A stretch of 64,000 nt of DNA, from assembly GCF_900215245.1 (NCBI RefSeq), contig NZ_LT907842.1, positions 5,518,001 through 5,582,000 of the forward strand, in the 5' to 3' direction. The position numbers and the translations under genes are program-made. Below, piece after piece: positions 36,354 through 45,839 of the stretch. Source of the stretch: Pseudomonas fluorescens. Lineage in GTDB: Bacteria > Pseudomonadota > Gammaproteobacteria > Pseudomonadales > Pseudomonadaceae. The first letter of the stretch is position 1. The number at the start of each line of letters is the position of its first letter. The notes beneath the pieces were generated by a model. That model was given only the letters and a program-made list of their open reading frames with translations, made no database searches and had not been told where the DNA came from.

Positions 36354-37976
36354 GTGAACAAAGCTCAACCGCCCTTGCTTACTGCAACGATCCGCAACCA
36401 GTCGCTGGGGCTTGGGCTCCTTGCGCTGGTGCTGTTTATCGTCGGCAATTGGCACCAGGCTATCATCGGGTTCGACTCGCGCTTCGTGGTGTTTGCACAA
36501 GAGATGCTGCGCCATGGGCCGAGCTTCTTTCCCACCACCTATGGCCAGCCCTACGCTGACTATCTGGCGACCTCGACACTGCTGACGTGGCTGTTGTCCT
36601 TGCCGTTCGGCCAGGTCACCAGCCTGACGGCATGGCTGCCGACGTCGATTGCGTCGGCACTGATCGTAACCCTGGTGTACCGCCTCACGGCGCCCTACTC
36701 CACGCGTTGGGGTCTGTTGAGCATCGCGATGTTGCTGCTCAGCAGCACCTTCATCAGTGAAACCCGTGCGGTGTCCCTGGACCAGATGCTCGCCGCCATC
36801 GCCCTGACGGTGTTCTACCTCGGTTATGCCCACGATCACTTCGGTGCCGCCAAGCGCCTGCATTGGTTGCTCCTGCTGGTGATTCTCGGCTTTGCAGTGC
36901 GTGGGCCAATCGGTCTGGTGATCCCAACCGGCGTGCTCTGCAGCTATTACCTGATCAATCGGCAATGGCGCCAACTGTTCACCTTTGGTGTGCTGGCGCT
37001 GGCCCTGTTGGTGGCGTGTGTCGGCCTGCTGTTGCTGCTGGCCAAGCTCAGCGGTGGCGAAGACTTCATGCAGGACGTGATCCGCATGCAGTTCCTCGGG
37101 CGCATGGACGGCACCGAAGGCTCCAGCGGCGTGTTGTATTACTTCACCAGTTCCATGGGCAACTATGCGCTGGCCTACCCGCTGGCGCTGTTGGTGCTGG
37201 TGGCGGTGGTCATCGGCGGGCGCAGCGAGCCGGACCCGGCGCTGAAACTGGTGGTGTATTGCGCAGCGGCCGGTCTGCTGGTGATGCTGGGCTTGTCGGT
37301 ACCCCAAGCGAAAAAGGCGCGCTACATCCTGCCGATGCTGCCCATGGCGGCGATCATTGCGGCCTACCCGTTCCAGGTCACCCAGGGGCGGCTGTTCGCG
37401 GCGCTCCGCGGCCTGATCCTGGGCATCTGGACGCTGTTGCCGGCGCTCCTGGTGATAGGCTTGGTGGTGGCGCGCAAGCGCTACCCGGCCCAGTTGGACA
37501 GCCTTGGGCTGATCTTCACGTTACTGGGCGTGCTTCAGGGGTTGGCATTGCTGTCACTCCTCAAAGCACGCCTGCGCACGCTGGGGCCCGCATTCGCGGC
37601 GGTGCTGGCGCTCTGGTCGACCTACATCGTGGTGGTCGAACCGCTGGAACGTACGCTCTACGACACCCGCACTTTTACCCTCGCGGTCAAGGCGCACATC
37701 ATGCAGCAACCGGCACCGGTGGTACTGCATGGCTTGGGTAAAGACGCGAAAGCCATCAAGTTCATGGTCAACTTCAACTGCGATAAGGTCCCGCTGTTCA
37801 CCCAATCGCCCGCCGATCTGGCCCCGCTGCAAGGGCCGGCCTGGCTGGTGATGAGTGCTCAGGACTTCGAAAAACTGCAAGATCCACGCTTGCGCTCGAT
37901 CACACCGACGCTCAGCGGGGAGTTCGACAAAGACCCTTATGTGTTGCTGCATCTGGAGAAAGCTTCCGCGCCTTGA
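36354..37976 (+). CDS. ArnT-like membrane glycosyltransferase (second copy)
   Basis: 540 residues, GTG start 3 bases after the ugd stop, with AAGGAAG upstream. Multi-helix GT39/GT83-like protein. The N-terminal loop after helix 1 contains 'GFDSRFVVFAQEMLRHGPSF', which resembles the catalytic loop of ArnT but with D-S-R in place of D-E-T-R. A further family-like stretch is VPQAKKARYILPMLPMAAII. The distance and lack of terminator before it place it in the arn operon, and a terminator follows. It may decorate lipid A or another surface glycan with a different sugar. Not one of the classic arn genes. Confidence 0.8.
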   Translation: MNKAQPPLLTATIRNQSLGLGLLALVLFIVGNWHQAIIGFDSRFVVFAQEMLRHGPSFFPTTYGQPYADYLATSTLLTWLLSLPFGQVTSLTAWLPTSIASALIVTLVYRLTAPYSTRWGLLSIAMLLLSSTFISETRAVSLDQMLAAIALTVFYLGYAHDHFGAAKRLHWLLLLVILGFAVRGPIGLVIPTGVLCSYYLINRQWRQLFTFGVLALALLVACVGLLLLLAKLSGGEDFMQDVIRMQFLGRMDGTEGSSGVLYYFTSSMGNYALAYPLALLVLVAVVIGGRSEPDPALKLVVYCAAAGLLVMLGLSVPQAKKARYILPMLPMAAIIAAYPFQVTQGRLFAALRGLILGIWTLLPALLVIGLVVARKRYPAQLDSLGLIFTLLGVLQGLALLSLLKARLRTLGPAFAAVLALWSTYIVVVEPLERTLYDTRTFTLAVKAHIMQQPAPVVLHGLGKDAKAIKFMVNFNCDKVPLFTQSPADLAPLQGPAWLVMSAQDFEKLQDPRLRSITPTLSGEFDKDPYVLLHLEKASAP

Positions 37977-38016
37977 TCGCTGGCGCTGAACGCGGTCACA
38001 GCGGTCTGACAGAAAC

Positions 38017-38047
38017 AACGCCCACTCCTCAAAAAGTGGGCGTTTTT
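38017..38047 (+). terminator. Intrinsic terminator of the arn operon
   Basis: Perfect 10-bp stem (AACGCCCACT / AGTGGGCGTT) around an 8-base loop, followed by a T-run, 40 bases after the last gene. Confidence 0.85.
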
Positions 38048-38221
38048 CGTTATTAGCGCCAGGAAAGCGCCTACGTCGCTATGCGTAAAGGCTGGTGCGC
38101 TTTGCCTTCCGATGCCTGGAACCCAAATGTAGACTCGTTCGCCAAGTGCGTTAACTATTTACTTCAGGACGCTGCCATCCCCTCTACGCAGAGTGGCTGC
38201 CATTATTAAAAGGGCAATACC

Positions 38222-38446
38222 GTGCCAGAAGATTTGTTGCTTATTCCTGCGCCGCGGCTGGAACGGCTGATGGAGCTGCGCGACGCGCTGGTGGCGTTGA
38301 AAGGCCCATTGGCCAACAACACTGCGCTACAGGAGAACCTGCAAAGGCAGTTGTTCAATGAAGAGACCCGTACACGTGTGCTCGGGCGGATCAACCGGCC
38401 GTTCACCCAGAACACACGCTTAACCCCTTGTGGCGAGGCGTTTTAA
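38222..38446 (+). CDS. Small hypothetical protein
   Basis: 74 residues, GTG start with AAGGG 8 bases upstream. Helical, leucine-rich and charged (RLERLMELRDALVALKGPLA, then TALQENLQRQLFNEETRTRV), likely a short coiled coil. No family is recognised. It sits between the arn terminator and the HPP gene, with a second terminator after it. Confidence 0.5.
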   Translation: MPEDLLLIPAPRLERLMELRDALVALKGPLANNTALQENLQRQLFNEETRTRVLGRINRPFTQNTRLTPCGEAF

Positions 38447-38546
38447 CTCACTATTTTTGCATTCAACCTTCATTAATATGCATTGGCACCCCTGTGCTCC
38501 GGTCGGCACACTGTTAAGGGTTCCTCCCCCAACTATTGGAACGTTC

Positions 38547-38584
38547 AAAGGGCTTTCGCGGGAAACCTGCCAAGCCCTTTTTTT
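38547..38584 (+). terminator. Terminator-like hairpin before the HPP gene
   Basis: Stem AAAGGGCTT / AAGCCCTTT with a 16-base loop that has inner pairing (GCGGG/CCTGC), followed by a run of T. It ends 26 bases before the HPP start. It may end the small upstream gene or act as an attenuator in the HPP leader. Confidence 0.65.
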
Positions 38585-38609
38585 CGCCTGTTATTTACGG
38601 ACTGCTCCG

Positions 38610-39320
38610 ATGCTCGCTCGCTGGTTACCCGCTGCAATCAATACCCGCCCTGCCGAATGGAGCCGCGCCGCAATCGGCATGGCCTTGGGCACGCTCTTCA
38701 GTGTCTGGGTGTGTGCTCGGCTCTTTGGCATGGACGTCGCGCTGCACCTGCTCGGCCCCCTGGGGGCTTCCGCCGTGCTGCTGTTTGCGGTGTCGTCCGG
38801 TGCGTTGGCGCAGCCCTGGTCGATCATCGGCAGCTACTTATGTGCCGCGGTGGTGGGATTGCTGGTCGCACGAGTGCTCGGGCGTACCCTGGGCAGCGCG
38901 TGTCTGGCGGCCGGCATGACCGTCATCCTGATGTGCTGGCTACGTTGTTTGCACCCACCGGCCGGTGGCCTGGCCATGACCCTGGTCCTTGCCGATCCGG
39001 CCTCAATCGCGCTGGGTTGGCACGAGTTGGGCCCGGTCATGCTCGGCGCGAGCGCCCTGCTCGCGTGTGCGCTGGCCTATAACAATGCCACGCGCACGCG
39101 CTATCCCAAGGGTCCAGTCGAGTCGCCTGCGGTCATCATCGGCCGTGCTGCACCGGCGCTGGACGCCTCGATCACCGCAGCCGACCTGAAACAGGCCATG
39201 GCCGAAATGGAGCAGTTTTACGACGTGCAACCTGCCGAGCTGGAACAACTGATTCACGCGGCCGAAGGCCATGCGCGGCGGCGCAGCATTGGCGAGGTGC
39301 TGGCCGGCCGAGTCGCGTGA
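38610..39320 (+). CDS. HPP-family integral membrane protein
   Basis: 236 residues from ATG 38610; the frame is open back to 38430 but crosses a terminator. Four membrane helices with the family signature CLHPPAGGLAMTLVLADP. The C-terminal 65 residues form a soluble helical tail (LKQAMAEMEQFYDVQPAELE). HPP proteins have been linked to nitrite transport in some organisms; the substrate here cannot be read. It stands alone. Confidence 0.82.
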   Translation: MLARWLPAAINTRPAEWSRAAIGMALGTLFSVWVCARLFGMDVALHLLGPLGASAVLLFAVSSGALAQPWSIIGSYLCAAVVGLLVARVLGRTLGSACLAAGMTVILMCWLRCLHPPAGGLAMTLVLADPASIALGWHELGPVMLGASALLACALAYNNATRTRYPKGPVESPAVIIGRAAPALDASITAADLKQAMAEMEQFYDVQPAELEQLIHAAEGHARRRSIGEVLAGRVA

Positions 39321-39451
39321 GCTGATCTGCATAAATGCAAAAACGACCTGCATGATTCCGGGTTGTACGGGGCAAATTTGCACTGGTACGATCGCGAGAA
39401 GGTTCGTTCACGGACATCTTGATAAAGAACAATAAAAGCAGGGAGTTACAG

Positions 39452-40570
39452 ATGACTGCTCAGGTTTCATCCGAAGCAAGCCACGCCGAGGCTCTTCAAC
39501 CGGAGGGCCGCCAGCACGAGGTGCTGGCCGAGGTGCGCAACCATATCGGCCACCTCACCCTCAATCGCCCCGCCGGCTTGAACGCCATCACCCTGGAGAT
39601 GGTCCGCAGCCTGACGGCGCAGTTACAGGCCTGGGCGGATGATCCGCAGGTTTACGCCGTGGTCCTGCGCGGCGCCGGTGAAAAAGCCTTCTGTGCTGGT
39701 GGCGACATCCGTTCGCTGTACGACAGCTTCAAGAACGGCGACACCCTGCACCAAGCCTTTTTCGTTGAAGAATACGCACTCGACCTGGCCATTCATCATT
39801 ACCGCAAACCTGTCTTGGCGCTGATGGACGGGTTCGTGTTGGGCGGCGGCATGGGCCTGGTGCAAGGTGCCGACCTGCGCGTAGTCACTGAGCGCAGCCG
39901 CCTCGCCATGCCGGAAGTGGCCATCGGCTATTTCCCGGATGTGGGCGGTAGCTACTTCCTGCCGCGCATTCCCGGCGAACTGGGGATTTACCTCGGCCTG
40001 ACCGGCGTGCAGATTCGCGCGGCCGATGCACTGTATTGCGGCTTGGCGGACTGGTCTATCGACAGCGCCAAACTCAGCGACCTCGACCACAAGCTCAATC
40101 AACTGCAATGGCAGGATTCACCGCTCAAGGACCTGCAAGGCGTATTGGCCAAACTGGCGGTGCAGCAATTGCCCGATGCGCCCCTGGCCGCACTGCGACC
40201 TGCGATCGACCATTTCTTCGCCTTGCCGGATGTGCCGAGCATCATTGAGCAATTGCAGGAAGTCACCGTCGCCGACAGCCACGAATGGGCCCTGAGCACC
40301 GTCGAGCTGATGCAAACCCGCTCGCCGCTGGCCATGGCCGTGACCCTGAAAATGCTGCGCCGTGGCCGCCGTCTGCCGCTGGAGCAGTGCTTTGCCCTGG
40401 AACTGCACCTGGATCGCCAGTGGTTCGAGCGCGGCGACCTGATCGAAGGGGTGCGGGCGCTGATCATCGATAAAGACAAAGCCCCCCGTTGGAACCCGCC
40501 AACTGTCCAAGGGCTGGACGCCAGCCATGTCGACAGCTTCTTCCGCGACTTCGTGCAGAGTGGGAAATAG
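39452..40570 (+). CDS. 3-hydroxyisobutyryl-CoA hydrolase-like (enoyl-CoA hydratase/isomerase family)
   Basis: 372 residues from ATG 39452, which has GGGAG 8 bases upstream. Crotonase fold with oxyanion-hole segments AFCAGGDIRSLYD and GFVLGGGMGLV, then MPEVAIGYFPDVGGSYFLPR, whose Glu and Asp are typical of HIBYL-CoA hydrolases, and the ECH_2 C-terminal extension. It hydrolyses 3-hydroxyisobutyryl-CoA in valine breakdown. It is 3 bases from the following acyl-CoA dehydrogenase gene. The closest layout I know is P. aeruginosa PA0744-PA0746. Confidence 0.85.
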   Translation: MTAQVSSEASHAEALQPEGRQHEVLAEVRNHIGHLTLNRPAGLNAITLEMVRSLTAQLQAWADDPQVYAVVLRGAGEKAFCAGGDIRSLYDSFKNGDTLHQAFFVEEYALDLAIHHYRKPVLALMDGFVLGGGMGLVQGADLRVVTERSRLAMPEVAIGYFPDVGGSYFLPRIPGELGIYLGLTGVQIRAADALYCGLADWSIDSAKLSDLDHKLNQLQWQDSPLKDLQGVLAKLAVQQLPDAPLAALRPAIDHFFALPDVPSIIEQLQEVTVADSHEWALSTVELMQTRSPLAMAVTLKMLRRGRRLPLEQCFALELHLDRQWFERGDLIEGVRALIIDKDKAPRWNPPTVQGLDASHVDSFFRDFVQSGK

Positions 40571-40573
40571 GTC

Positions 40574-41725
40574 ATGCAAGATATTGAATACACCGAAGAA
40601 CAGGTAATGATCCGTGACATGGCGCGCGACTTTGCCCGTGGCGAAATCGCCCCGCATGCGCAAGCCTGGGAAAAAGCCGGCTGGATCGATGACGCTCTGG
40701 TCGCAAAAATGGGTGAATTGGGCCTGTTGGGCATGGTGGTGCCTGAAGAATGGGGCGGCACCTATGTCGACTACGTGGCGTATGCGCTGGCGGTAGAAGA
40801 GATCTCCGCCGGTGATGGCGCGACCGGCGCACTGATGAGTATCCATAACTCAGTGGGTTGCGGGCCACTTCTCAACTACGGCACACACGAGCAGAAACAA
40901 ACCTGGCTGCCTGACCTTGCCAGCGGCCAAGCCATCGGCTGCTTCTGCCTGACCGAACCCCAGGCCGGCTCCGAAGCCCACAACCTGCGGACCCGCGCTG
41001 AACTGCGTGATGGCCAGTGGGTCATCAATGGCGCCAAGCAGTTTGTCAGCAACGGCAAGCGCGCCAAGCTGGCCATTGTGTTTGCGGTGACTGACCCGAC
41101 GTTGGGCAAGAAGGGCATTTCCGCGTTCCTGGTGCCCACCCAGACGCCGGGCTTCGTGGTTGATCGCACGGAACACAAGATGGGCATTCGCGCCTCGGAT
41201 ACCTGCGCCGTCACACTCAGCGAGTGCACCGTGCCCGAAGCCAACCTGCTGGGTGAGCGCGGTAAAGGCCTGGCCATTGCCCTGTCCAACCTCGAAGGCG
41301 GGCGCATCGGGATTGCCGCCCAAGCGCTGGGCATTGCACGGGCGGCGTTTGAGGCGGCGCTGGCGTATGCCCGTGATCGCGTGCAATTCAACCAAGCAAT
41401 CATTGAGCACCAGAGCATTGCCAACCTGCTGGCAGACATGCAAACCCAGCTCAACGCCGCACGCTTGCTGATCCTGCACGCCGCGCGCCTGCGCAGTGCC
41501 GGCAAGCCGTGCTTGTCGGAAGCCTCCCAGGCCAAGCTGTTTGCCTCGGAAATGGCCGAAAAGGTCTGCTCTTCAGCGGTGCAGATTCATGGCGGGTATG
41601 GGTATCTTGAGGATTACCCGGTGGAGCGTTACTACCGGGATGCGAGGATTACACAGATTTACGAAGGGACCAGTGAGATTCAGCGGATGGTGATTGCCCG
41701 AGCACTGAAGGACTACCAGCTCTGA
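40574..41725 (+). CDS. Acyl-CoA dehydrogenase, probably isobutyryl- or short-branched-chain
   Basis: 383 residues, standard length. The FAD-binding acyl-CoA dehydrogenase domains show [15 protein letters not shown] and FVSNGKRA in the middle and the C-terminal [16 protein letters not shown], where the Glu is the usual catalytic base. Coupled to the HIBYL-CoA hydrolase gene, so the valine-derived isobutyryl-CoA step is the likely job. The substrate is inferred from the neighbour. Confidence 0.85.
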   Translation: MQDIEYTEEQVMIRDMARDFARGEIAPHAQAWEKAGWIDDALVAKMGELGLLGMVVPEEWGGTYVDYVAYALAVEEISAGDGATGALMSIHNSVGCGPLLNYGTHEQKQTWLPDLASGQAIGCFCLTEPQAGSEAHNLRTRAELRDGQWVINGAKQFVSNGKRAKLAIVFAVTDPTLGKKGISAFLVPTQTPGFVVDRTEHKMGIRASDTCAVTLSECTVPEANLLGERGKGLAIALSNLEGGRIGIAAQALGIARAAFEAALAYARDRVQFNQAIIEHQSIANLLADMQTQLNAARLLILHAARLRSAGKPCLSEASQAKLFASEMAEKVCSSAVQIHGGYGYLEDYPVERYYRDARITQIYEGTSEIQRMVIARALKDYQL

Positions 41726-41744
41726 CAGATACGCCGCTCCCACC

Positions 41745-41903
41745 TGTGGGAGCGGGCTTGCCCTAATGCCAGTCAGTTAAGCGAACGAAATGCTCAATGC
41801 AGCGAAGATCAAATGTGGGAGCGGGCTTGCTCGCGAAGGCGGCCTGAAGCAAACATTGATGTTGATTGACCCACCGCTTTCGCGAGCAAGCCCGCTCCCA
41901 CCA
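41745..41903. repeat. REP element cluster between convergent genes
   Basis: Three REP units: 41745-41763 (+, partial), 41814-41846 (+) and 41873-41903 (inverted). The cores read TGTGGGAGCGGGCTTGC with GCGAA extensions. The last two form a head-to-head doublet between convergent genes, a usual REP site. Confidence 0.85.
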
Positions 41904-41931
41904 TGGGGTCTACCGTGTTTTTGGGGTCAGC

Positions 41932-42705
41932 TTACTGGTCCTTGAACTCAGGCGCGCGCTTGGCCACAAATGCCGCCATGCCTTCCTTCTGGTCTTGCGT
42001 CGCAAACGCTGCGTGGAACACCCGACGTTCAAAGCGCACGCCTTCGGACAGGCTCACTTCAAACGCACGGTTCACACTTTCCTTGACCATCATGCTGATC
42101 GGTACTGACTTGCCAGCAATCAGCGTGGCGACTTTCAGCGCCTCTTCCAGCAGTTCATCGGCCGGCACAATGCGCGCGACAATCCCGCAGCGCTCAGCTT
42201 CCACCGCATCGATAAAGCGCCCAGTCAGGCACATTTCCATGGCCTTGGCCTTGCCCACCGCGCGAGTCAGGCGCTGCGTGCCGCCCATGCCCGGCAAGAC
42301 ACCGAGGTTGATTTCCGGCTGCCCGAACTTCGCCGTATCACCGGCCAGGATAAAGTCGCACATCAACGCCAATTCGCAGCCGCCGCCCAAGGCGAAGCCG
42401 TTAACGGCCGCAATGATCGGCTTGCGGCGGTTGGCCACGCGGTCACTGTCGCTGAACAGGTCGTCGAGGTAGATTTGCGGGTACGTCAGCTCGGCCATTT
42501 CCTTGATGTCGGCACCGGCGGCGAAGGCTTTTTTTGAGCCGGTCAACACGATGCAGCCGATTTCCGGGTTAGCTTCCAGGCTGTCGAGGGCCAGGTTCAA
42601 CTCGCTGACCAATTGCGCGTTCAAGGCATTCAGCGCTTGCGGGCGATTAAGCGTAATCAGCCCGACGCGGCCCTGCACTTCGAGCAAAATGGTTTCGTAA
42701 CTCAT
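41932..42705 (-). CDS. Enoyl-CoA hydratase
   Basis: 257 residues, AAGGAG 9 bases upstream of the ATG. Crotonase with oxyanion segments [11 protein letters not shown] and [13 protein letters not shown], and the catalytic Glu region [20 protein letters not shown], which carries both acidic residues expected of a true hydratase. Last gene of the leftward acyl-CoA operon. It hydrates the 2-enoyl-CoA made by the upstream dehydrogenase. Confidence 0.9.
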   Translation of the reverse strand: MSYETILLEVQGRVGLITLNRPQALNALNAQLVSELNLALDSLEANPEIGCIVLTGSKKAFAAGADIKEMAELTYPQIYLDDLFSDSDRVANRRKPIIAAVNGFALGGGCELALMCDFILAGDTAKFGQPEINLGVLPGMGGTQRLTRAVGKAKAMEMCLTGRFIDAVEAERCGIVARIVPADELLEEALKVATLIAGKSVPISMMVKESVNRAFEVSLSEGVRFERRVFHAAFATQDQKEGMAAFVAKRAPEFKDQ

Positions 42706-42716
42706 GTATTGGCTCC

Positions 42717-43844
42717 TTAAAGATTGCGTGAGATGACCATGCGTTGAATGTCGCTGGTGCCTTCGTAAATCTGGCAGACCCGCACATCGCGGTAGATCCG
42801 CTCCAACGGGAAGTCGTTCAGGTAACCGTAACCGCCCAAGGTTTGCAAGGCGGCCGAGCAGACTTTCTCGGCCATTTCCGAAGCAAACAGTTTGGCCATG
42901 GAGGCTTCGACCAGCGCCGGCTTGCCGCTGTCGCGCAGGGCGGCGGCGTAATGCACCATCTGCCGGGCCACCGCGATTTGAGTGGCCATGTCCGCCAGGC
43001 GGAAGGCCACCGCCTGGTGTTCAATCAACGCTTTACCGAAGCTTTCACGCTCGCGTGCATAGTCGCGTGCCGCCTCAAACGCGGCGCGGGCCATGCCCAC
43101 CGATTGCGAGGCAATCCCCACGCGGCCGCCTTCGAGGTTGGCCAGGGCGATTTTGTAGCCTTCGCCCTCCTCGCCCAAACGATTGGCGACGGGCACTTTC
43201 ACATCCTCAAACAGAATCTGGCACGTGTCGGAAGCGTGTTGGCCCAGCTTGTCTTCCACCCGCGCGACCGTGTAGCCCGGCGAGTCGGTCGGCACGATAA
43301 ACGCGCTGATCCCACGTTTGCCGGCTGCCGGGTCGGTGACTGCAAACACAATCACAATGCCGGCGTTCTGCCCGGAGGTGATGAACTGTTTGCAACCATT
43401 GAGCACGTAATACTCGCCTTCAAGGCGCGCACGGGTTTTCAGGCTGCTGGCATCAGAGCCTGCCTGTGGCTCGGTCAATGCGAAGGCACCGAGCATGGCG
43501 CCACTGGCCAAGGGTTTGAGAAACTGTTCTTTCTGCTGATCGTTGCCGAACTTGAGAATCGGCACGCAACCCACCGAGTTGTGCACGCTCATGATGGTCG
43601 AGCAGGCGCCGTCACCGGCGGCGATTTCTTCCAGCGCCATGGCATAGGCCAGGTAGCCGGTGTCGCAACCGCCCCACTGCTCCGGCACCAACATGCCGAA
43701 AAAGCCCAGCTCGGCCATTTCGCCGATGGCTTCCTTGGGGAAACGGTGCTCGCGGTCCCATTCGGCGGCGAACGGTTTCAGGCGTTCCTGGGCAAATTGC
43801 CGGGCCGCCTCGCTGATTTGCACTTGTTCGTCATTGGGCAGCAT
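42717..43844 (-). CDS. Acyl-CoA dehydrogenase
   Basis: 375 residues. FAD motif [20 protein letters not shown] and C-terminal [20 protein letters not shown] with the catalytic Glu. It is distinct from the rightward copy at 40574, so two different acyl-CoA substrates are likely. In an operon with thiolase, SDR and hydratase, a 2-methylbutyryl- or other short-chain acyl-CoA substrate is reasonable, but this is inference. The next gene starts 11 bases later. Confidence 0.88.
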   Translation of the reverse strand: MLPNDEQVQISEAARQFAQERLKPFAAEWDREHRFPKEAIGEMAELGFFGMLVPEQWGGCDTGYLAYAMALEEIAAGDGACSTIMSVHNSVGCVPILKFGNDQQKEQFLKPLASGAMLGAFALTEPQAGSDASSLKTRARLEGEYYVLNGCKQFITSGQNAGIVIVFAVTDPAAGKRGISAFIVPTDSPGYTVARVEDKLGQHASDTCQILFEDVKVPVANRLGEEGEGYKIALANLEGGRVGIASQSVGMARAAFEAARDYARERESFGKALIEHQAVAFRLADMATQIAVARQMVHYAAALRDSGKPALVEASMAKLFASEMAEKVCSAALQTLGGYGYLNDFPLERIYRDVRVCQIYEGTSDIQRMVISRNL

Positions 43845-43853
43845 GTTGAGTCC

Positions 43854-45038
43854 TTAATACAGACATTCGACGGCCATGGCCGTGGCTTCACCACCGCCGA
43901 TGCAGATGGCGGCAACGCCGCGCTTGAGGCCTTTCTGGCGCAGGGCCGAGAGCAAGGTCACCAGGATGCGCGCGCCGGAGGCGCCGATCGGATGCCCCAA
44001 GGCACAGGCGCCGCCGTGCACGTTGACCTTGCTGTGGGGGATTTCCAGCTTGCTCATGGTCACCAGGCTGACGACCGCGAAGGCTTCGTTGATCTCGAAC
44101 AAGTCCACCTCGCCCAGGTGCCAGCCGGTCTTGCTCATCAGCTTGCGAATCGCGCCCACCGGCGCCACCGGAAACAGCCCCGGCTCATCGGCAAAGGCCG
44201 CATGCCCGTGGATCACTGCCAGCGGCTTGAGACCACGTTTTTGCGCCTCGGACTGGCGCATCAGCAGCAACGCCGCCGCACCATCGGAGATCGAGCTGGC
44301 GTTGGCCGCCGTCACCGTGCCGCCTTCACGAAACGCCGGTTTCAGGCTGCTGATCTTGTCCAGCCTGGCTTTGGGTGGTTGTTCGTCATGCACGATGGTT
44401 TTTTGCTCTTTACCGACAGTCACCTGTACCGGGACAATCTCCGCAGCGAAGCTGCCGTCGGTAATCGCCGCTTGCGCCCGGGTCAGCGAGGCGATGGCAA
44501 ATGCGTCCTGGGCTTCACGGGTAAACCCGTTGTGCTCGGCGCAGTCTTCGGCAAAGGTGCCCATCAGGCGACCCTTGTCATACGCATCTTCCAGGCCGTC
44601 GAGAAACATATGGTCGATCACCTTGCCGTGGCCCATGCGGTAGCCGCTGCGCGCACGGTCCAGCAGGTACGGCGCGTTGGACATGCTCTCCATGCCACCG
44701 GCGATCACCACCTCGACACTGCCGGCCAACAGCGCGTCGTGGGCCAGCATGGTCGCTTCCATGCCTGAGCCACACATCTTGTTCAGCGTGGTGCAGCGGG
44801 TGGCCTTGTCCAGCCCGGCACCCAGGGCCGCCTGACGCGCAGGCGCCTGGCCCAGGCCTGCAGGCAGTACACAGCCGAACAACACTTCATCCACGGCATC
44901 GGACGCAATGCCGGCCCGCTCGACCGCCGCGCGAATCGCGGCGGCGCCCAGTTGCGGCGCGGTCAGCCCTTTGAGGTCGCCCTGGAAGCCGCCCATGGGC
45001 GTGCGCACGGCGCTGACAATAACGATCGGATCGTTCAT
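43854..45038 (-). CDS. Acetyl-CoA C-acyltransferase (thiolase)
   Basis: 394 residues. Thiolase active-site segments are complete: Cys in LNKMCGSGMEA, His in GGACALGHPIGASGARI, and the second Cys in AICIGGGEA. It splits 3-ketoacyl-CoA (for example 2-methylacetoacetyl-CoA) to acetyl-CoA and a shorter acyl-CoA. Middle gene of the operon. Confidence 0.92.
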   Translation of the reverse strand: MNDPIVIVSAVRTPMGGFQGDLKGLTAPQLGAAAIRAAVERAGIASDAVDEVLFGCVLPAGLGQAPARQAALGAGLDKATRCTTLNKMCGSGMEATMLAHDALLAGSVEVVIAGGMESMSNAPYLLDRARSGYRMGHGKVIDHMFLDGLEDAYDKGRLMGTFAEDCAEHNGFTREAQDAFAIASLTRAQAAITDGSFAAEIVPVQVTVGKEQKTIVHDEQPPKARLDKISSLKPAFREGGTVTAANASSISDGAAALLLMRQSEAQKRGLKPLAVIHGHAAFADEPGLFPVAPVGAIRKLMSKTGWHLGEVDLFEINEAFAVVSLVTMSKLEIPHSKVNVHGGACALGHPIGASGARILVTLLSALRQKGLKRGVAAICIGGGEATAMAVECLY

Positions 45039-45050
45039 GGATAATCCTCC

Positions 45051-45818
45051 TTACCTGGCAGCCATGCGCAAGGCACCGTCGAGACGGACTACCTCGCCAT
45101 TGAGCATGCTGTTTTCAATGATGTGTCGCACCAGCGCAGCGTATTCGGACGGTTTGCCCAGGCGTGGCGGAAACGGCACGCCGGCGGCCAGGGAGTCGCG
45201 CACTTCGGCGGTCATGCCCGCCATCATTGGCGTTTCGAAAATGCCGGGGGCAATGGTCATCACCCGAATGCCATAGCGCGCCAATTCACGCGCGGCGGGC
45301 AAGGTCAGGCTGGCGATGGCGCCTTTGGAGGCGGAATACGCCGCCTGGCCAATCTGCCCGTCAAACGCTGCCACCGATGCGGTGTTGATGATCACACCGC
45401 GCTCACCGTCGGCATCCGCCTCGGTGTCAGCGATGGCCGCAGCGGCCAGGCGCAGCAGGTTGAAGCTACCGATCAGGTTGACGTTGATCACCTGGGCGAA
45501 GCTGGCCAGCCCGTGGGGGCCGTTCTTGCCGAGGATCTTCTCGCCGCGTACCACACCGGCGCAGTTAATCAGGCCATGTAAACCACCAAAGGCTGCAACG
45601 GTGGCGTGAACGGCAGCTTCAGCCGCGGCTTCCTGGCTGATATCCGCCACCACGCTGCGGGCGTTCTCGCCAAGCTGTTGGGCTTTGGCCGCCACGGCCT
45701 CGGCGTTCAAGTCCACCAGCATCACTTTGGCTCCGGCGGCGATGAGCATTTGCGCGGTGGCCGCGCCGAGGCCCGAAGCACCGCCGCTGACCAGGAATAC
45801 CTTGTTTTCAATCTGCAT
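45051..45818 (-). CDS. SDR 3-hydroxyacyl-CoA dehydrogenase
   Basis: 255 residues from ATG 45818; AAGGA lies 7 bases upstream and the in-frame GTG at 45821 is too close to it. Short-chain dehydrogenase with the nucleotide motif [15 protein letters not shown] and a YSASK catalytic pair. It resembles the HSD17B10 type (2-methyl-3-hydroxybutyryl-CoA dehydrogenase), which fits isoleucine catabolism next to thiolase. The substrate is inferred. Confidence 0.88.
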   Translation of the reverse strand: MQIENKVFLVSGGASGLGAATAQMLIAAGAKVMLVDLNAEAVAAKAQQLGENARSVVADISQEAAAEAAVHATVAAFGGLHGLINCAGVVRGEKILGKNGPHGLASFAQVINVNLIGSFNLLRLAAAAIADTEADADGERGVIINTASVAAFDGQIGQAAYSASKGAIASLTLPAARELARYGIRVMTIAPGIFETPMMAGMTAEVRDSLAAGVPFPPRLGKPSEYAALVRHIIENSMLNGEVVRLDGALRMAAR

Positions 45819-45839
45819 CACTGTTTCCTTAAAAGTGGA

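Noticed and set aside
34821..37307. Very long leftward open frame (828 codons) opposite arnF, ugd and the second ArnT-like gene
   Set aside because: It is the antisense of strongly conserved genes in a GC-rich region, with His/Gln-rich composition typical of such shadows and no ribosome binding site.
42744..44768. Rightward open frame of 674 codons opposite the acyl-CoA dehydrogenase and thiolase
   Set aside because: Both genes on the other strand are complete, with all active-site motifs; this frame has shadow composition.
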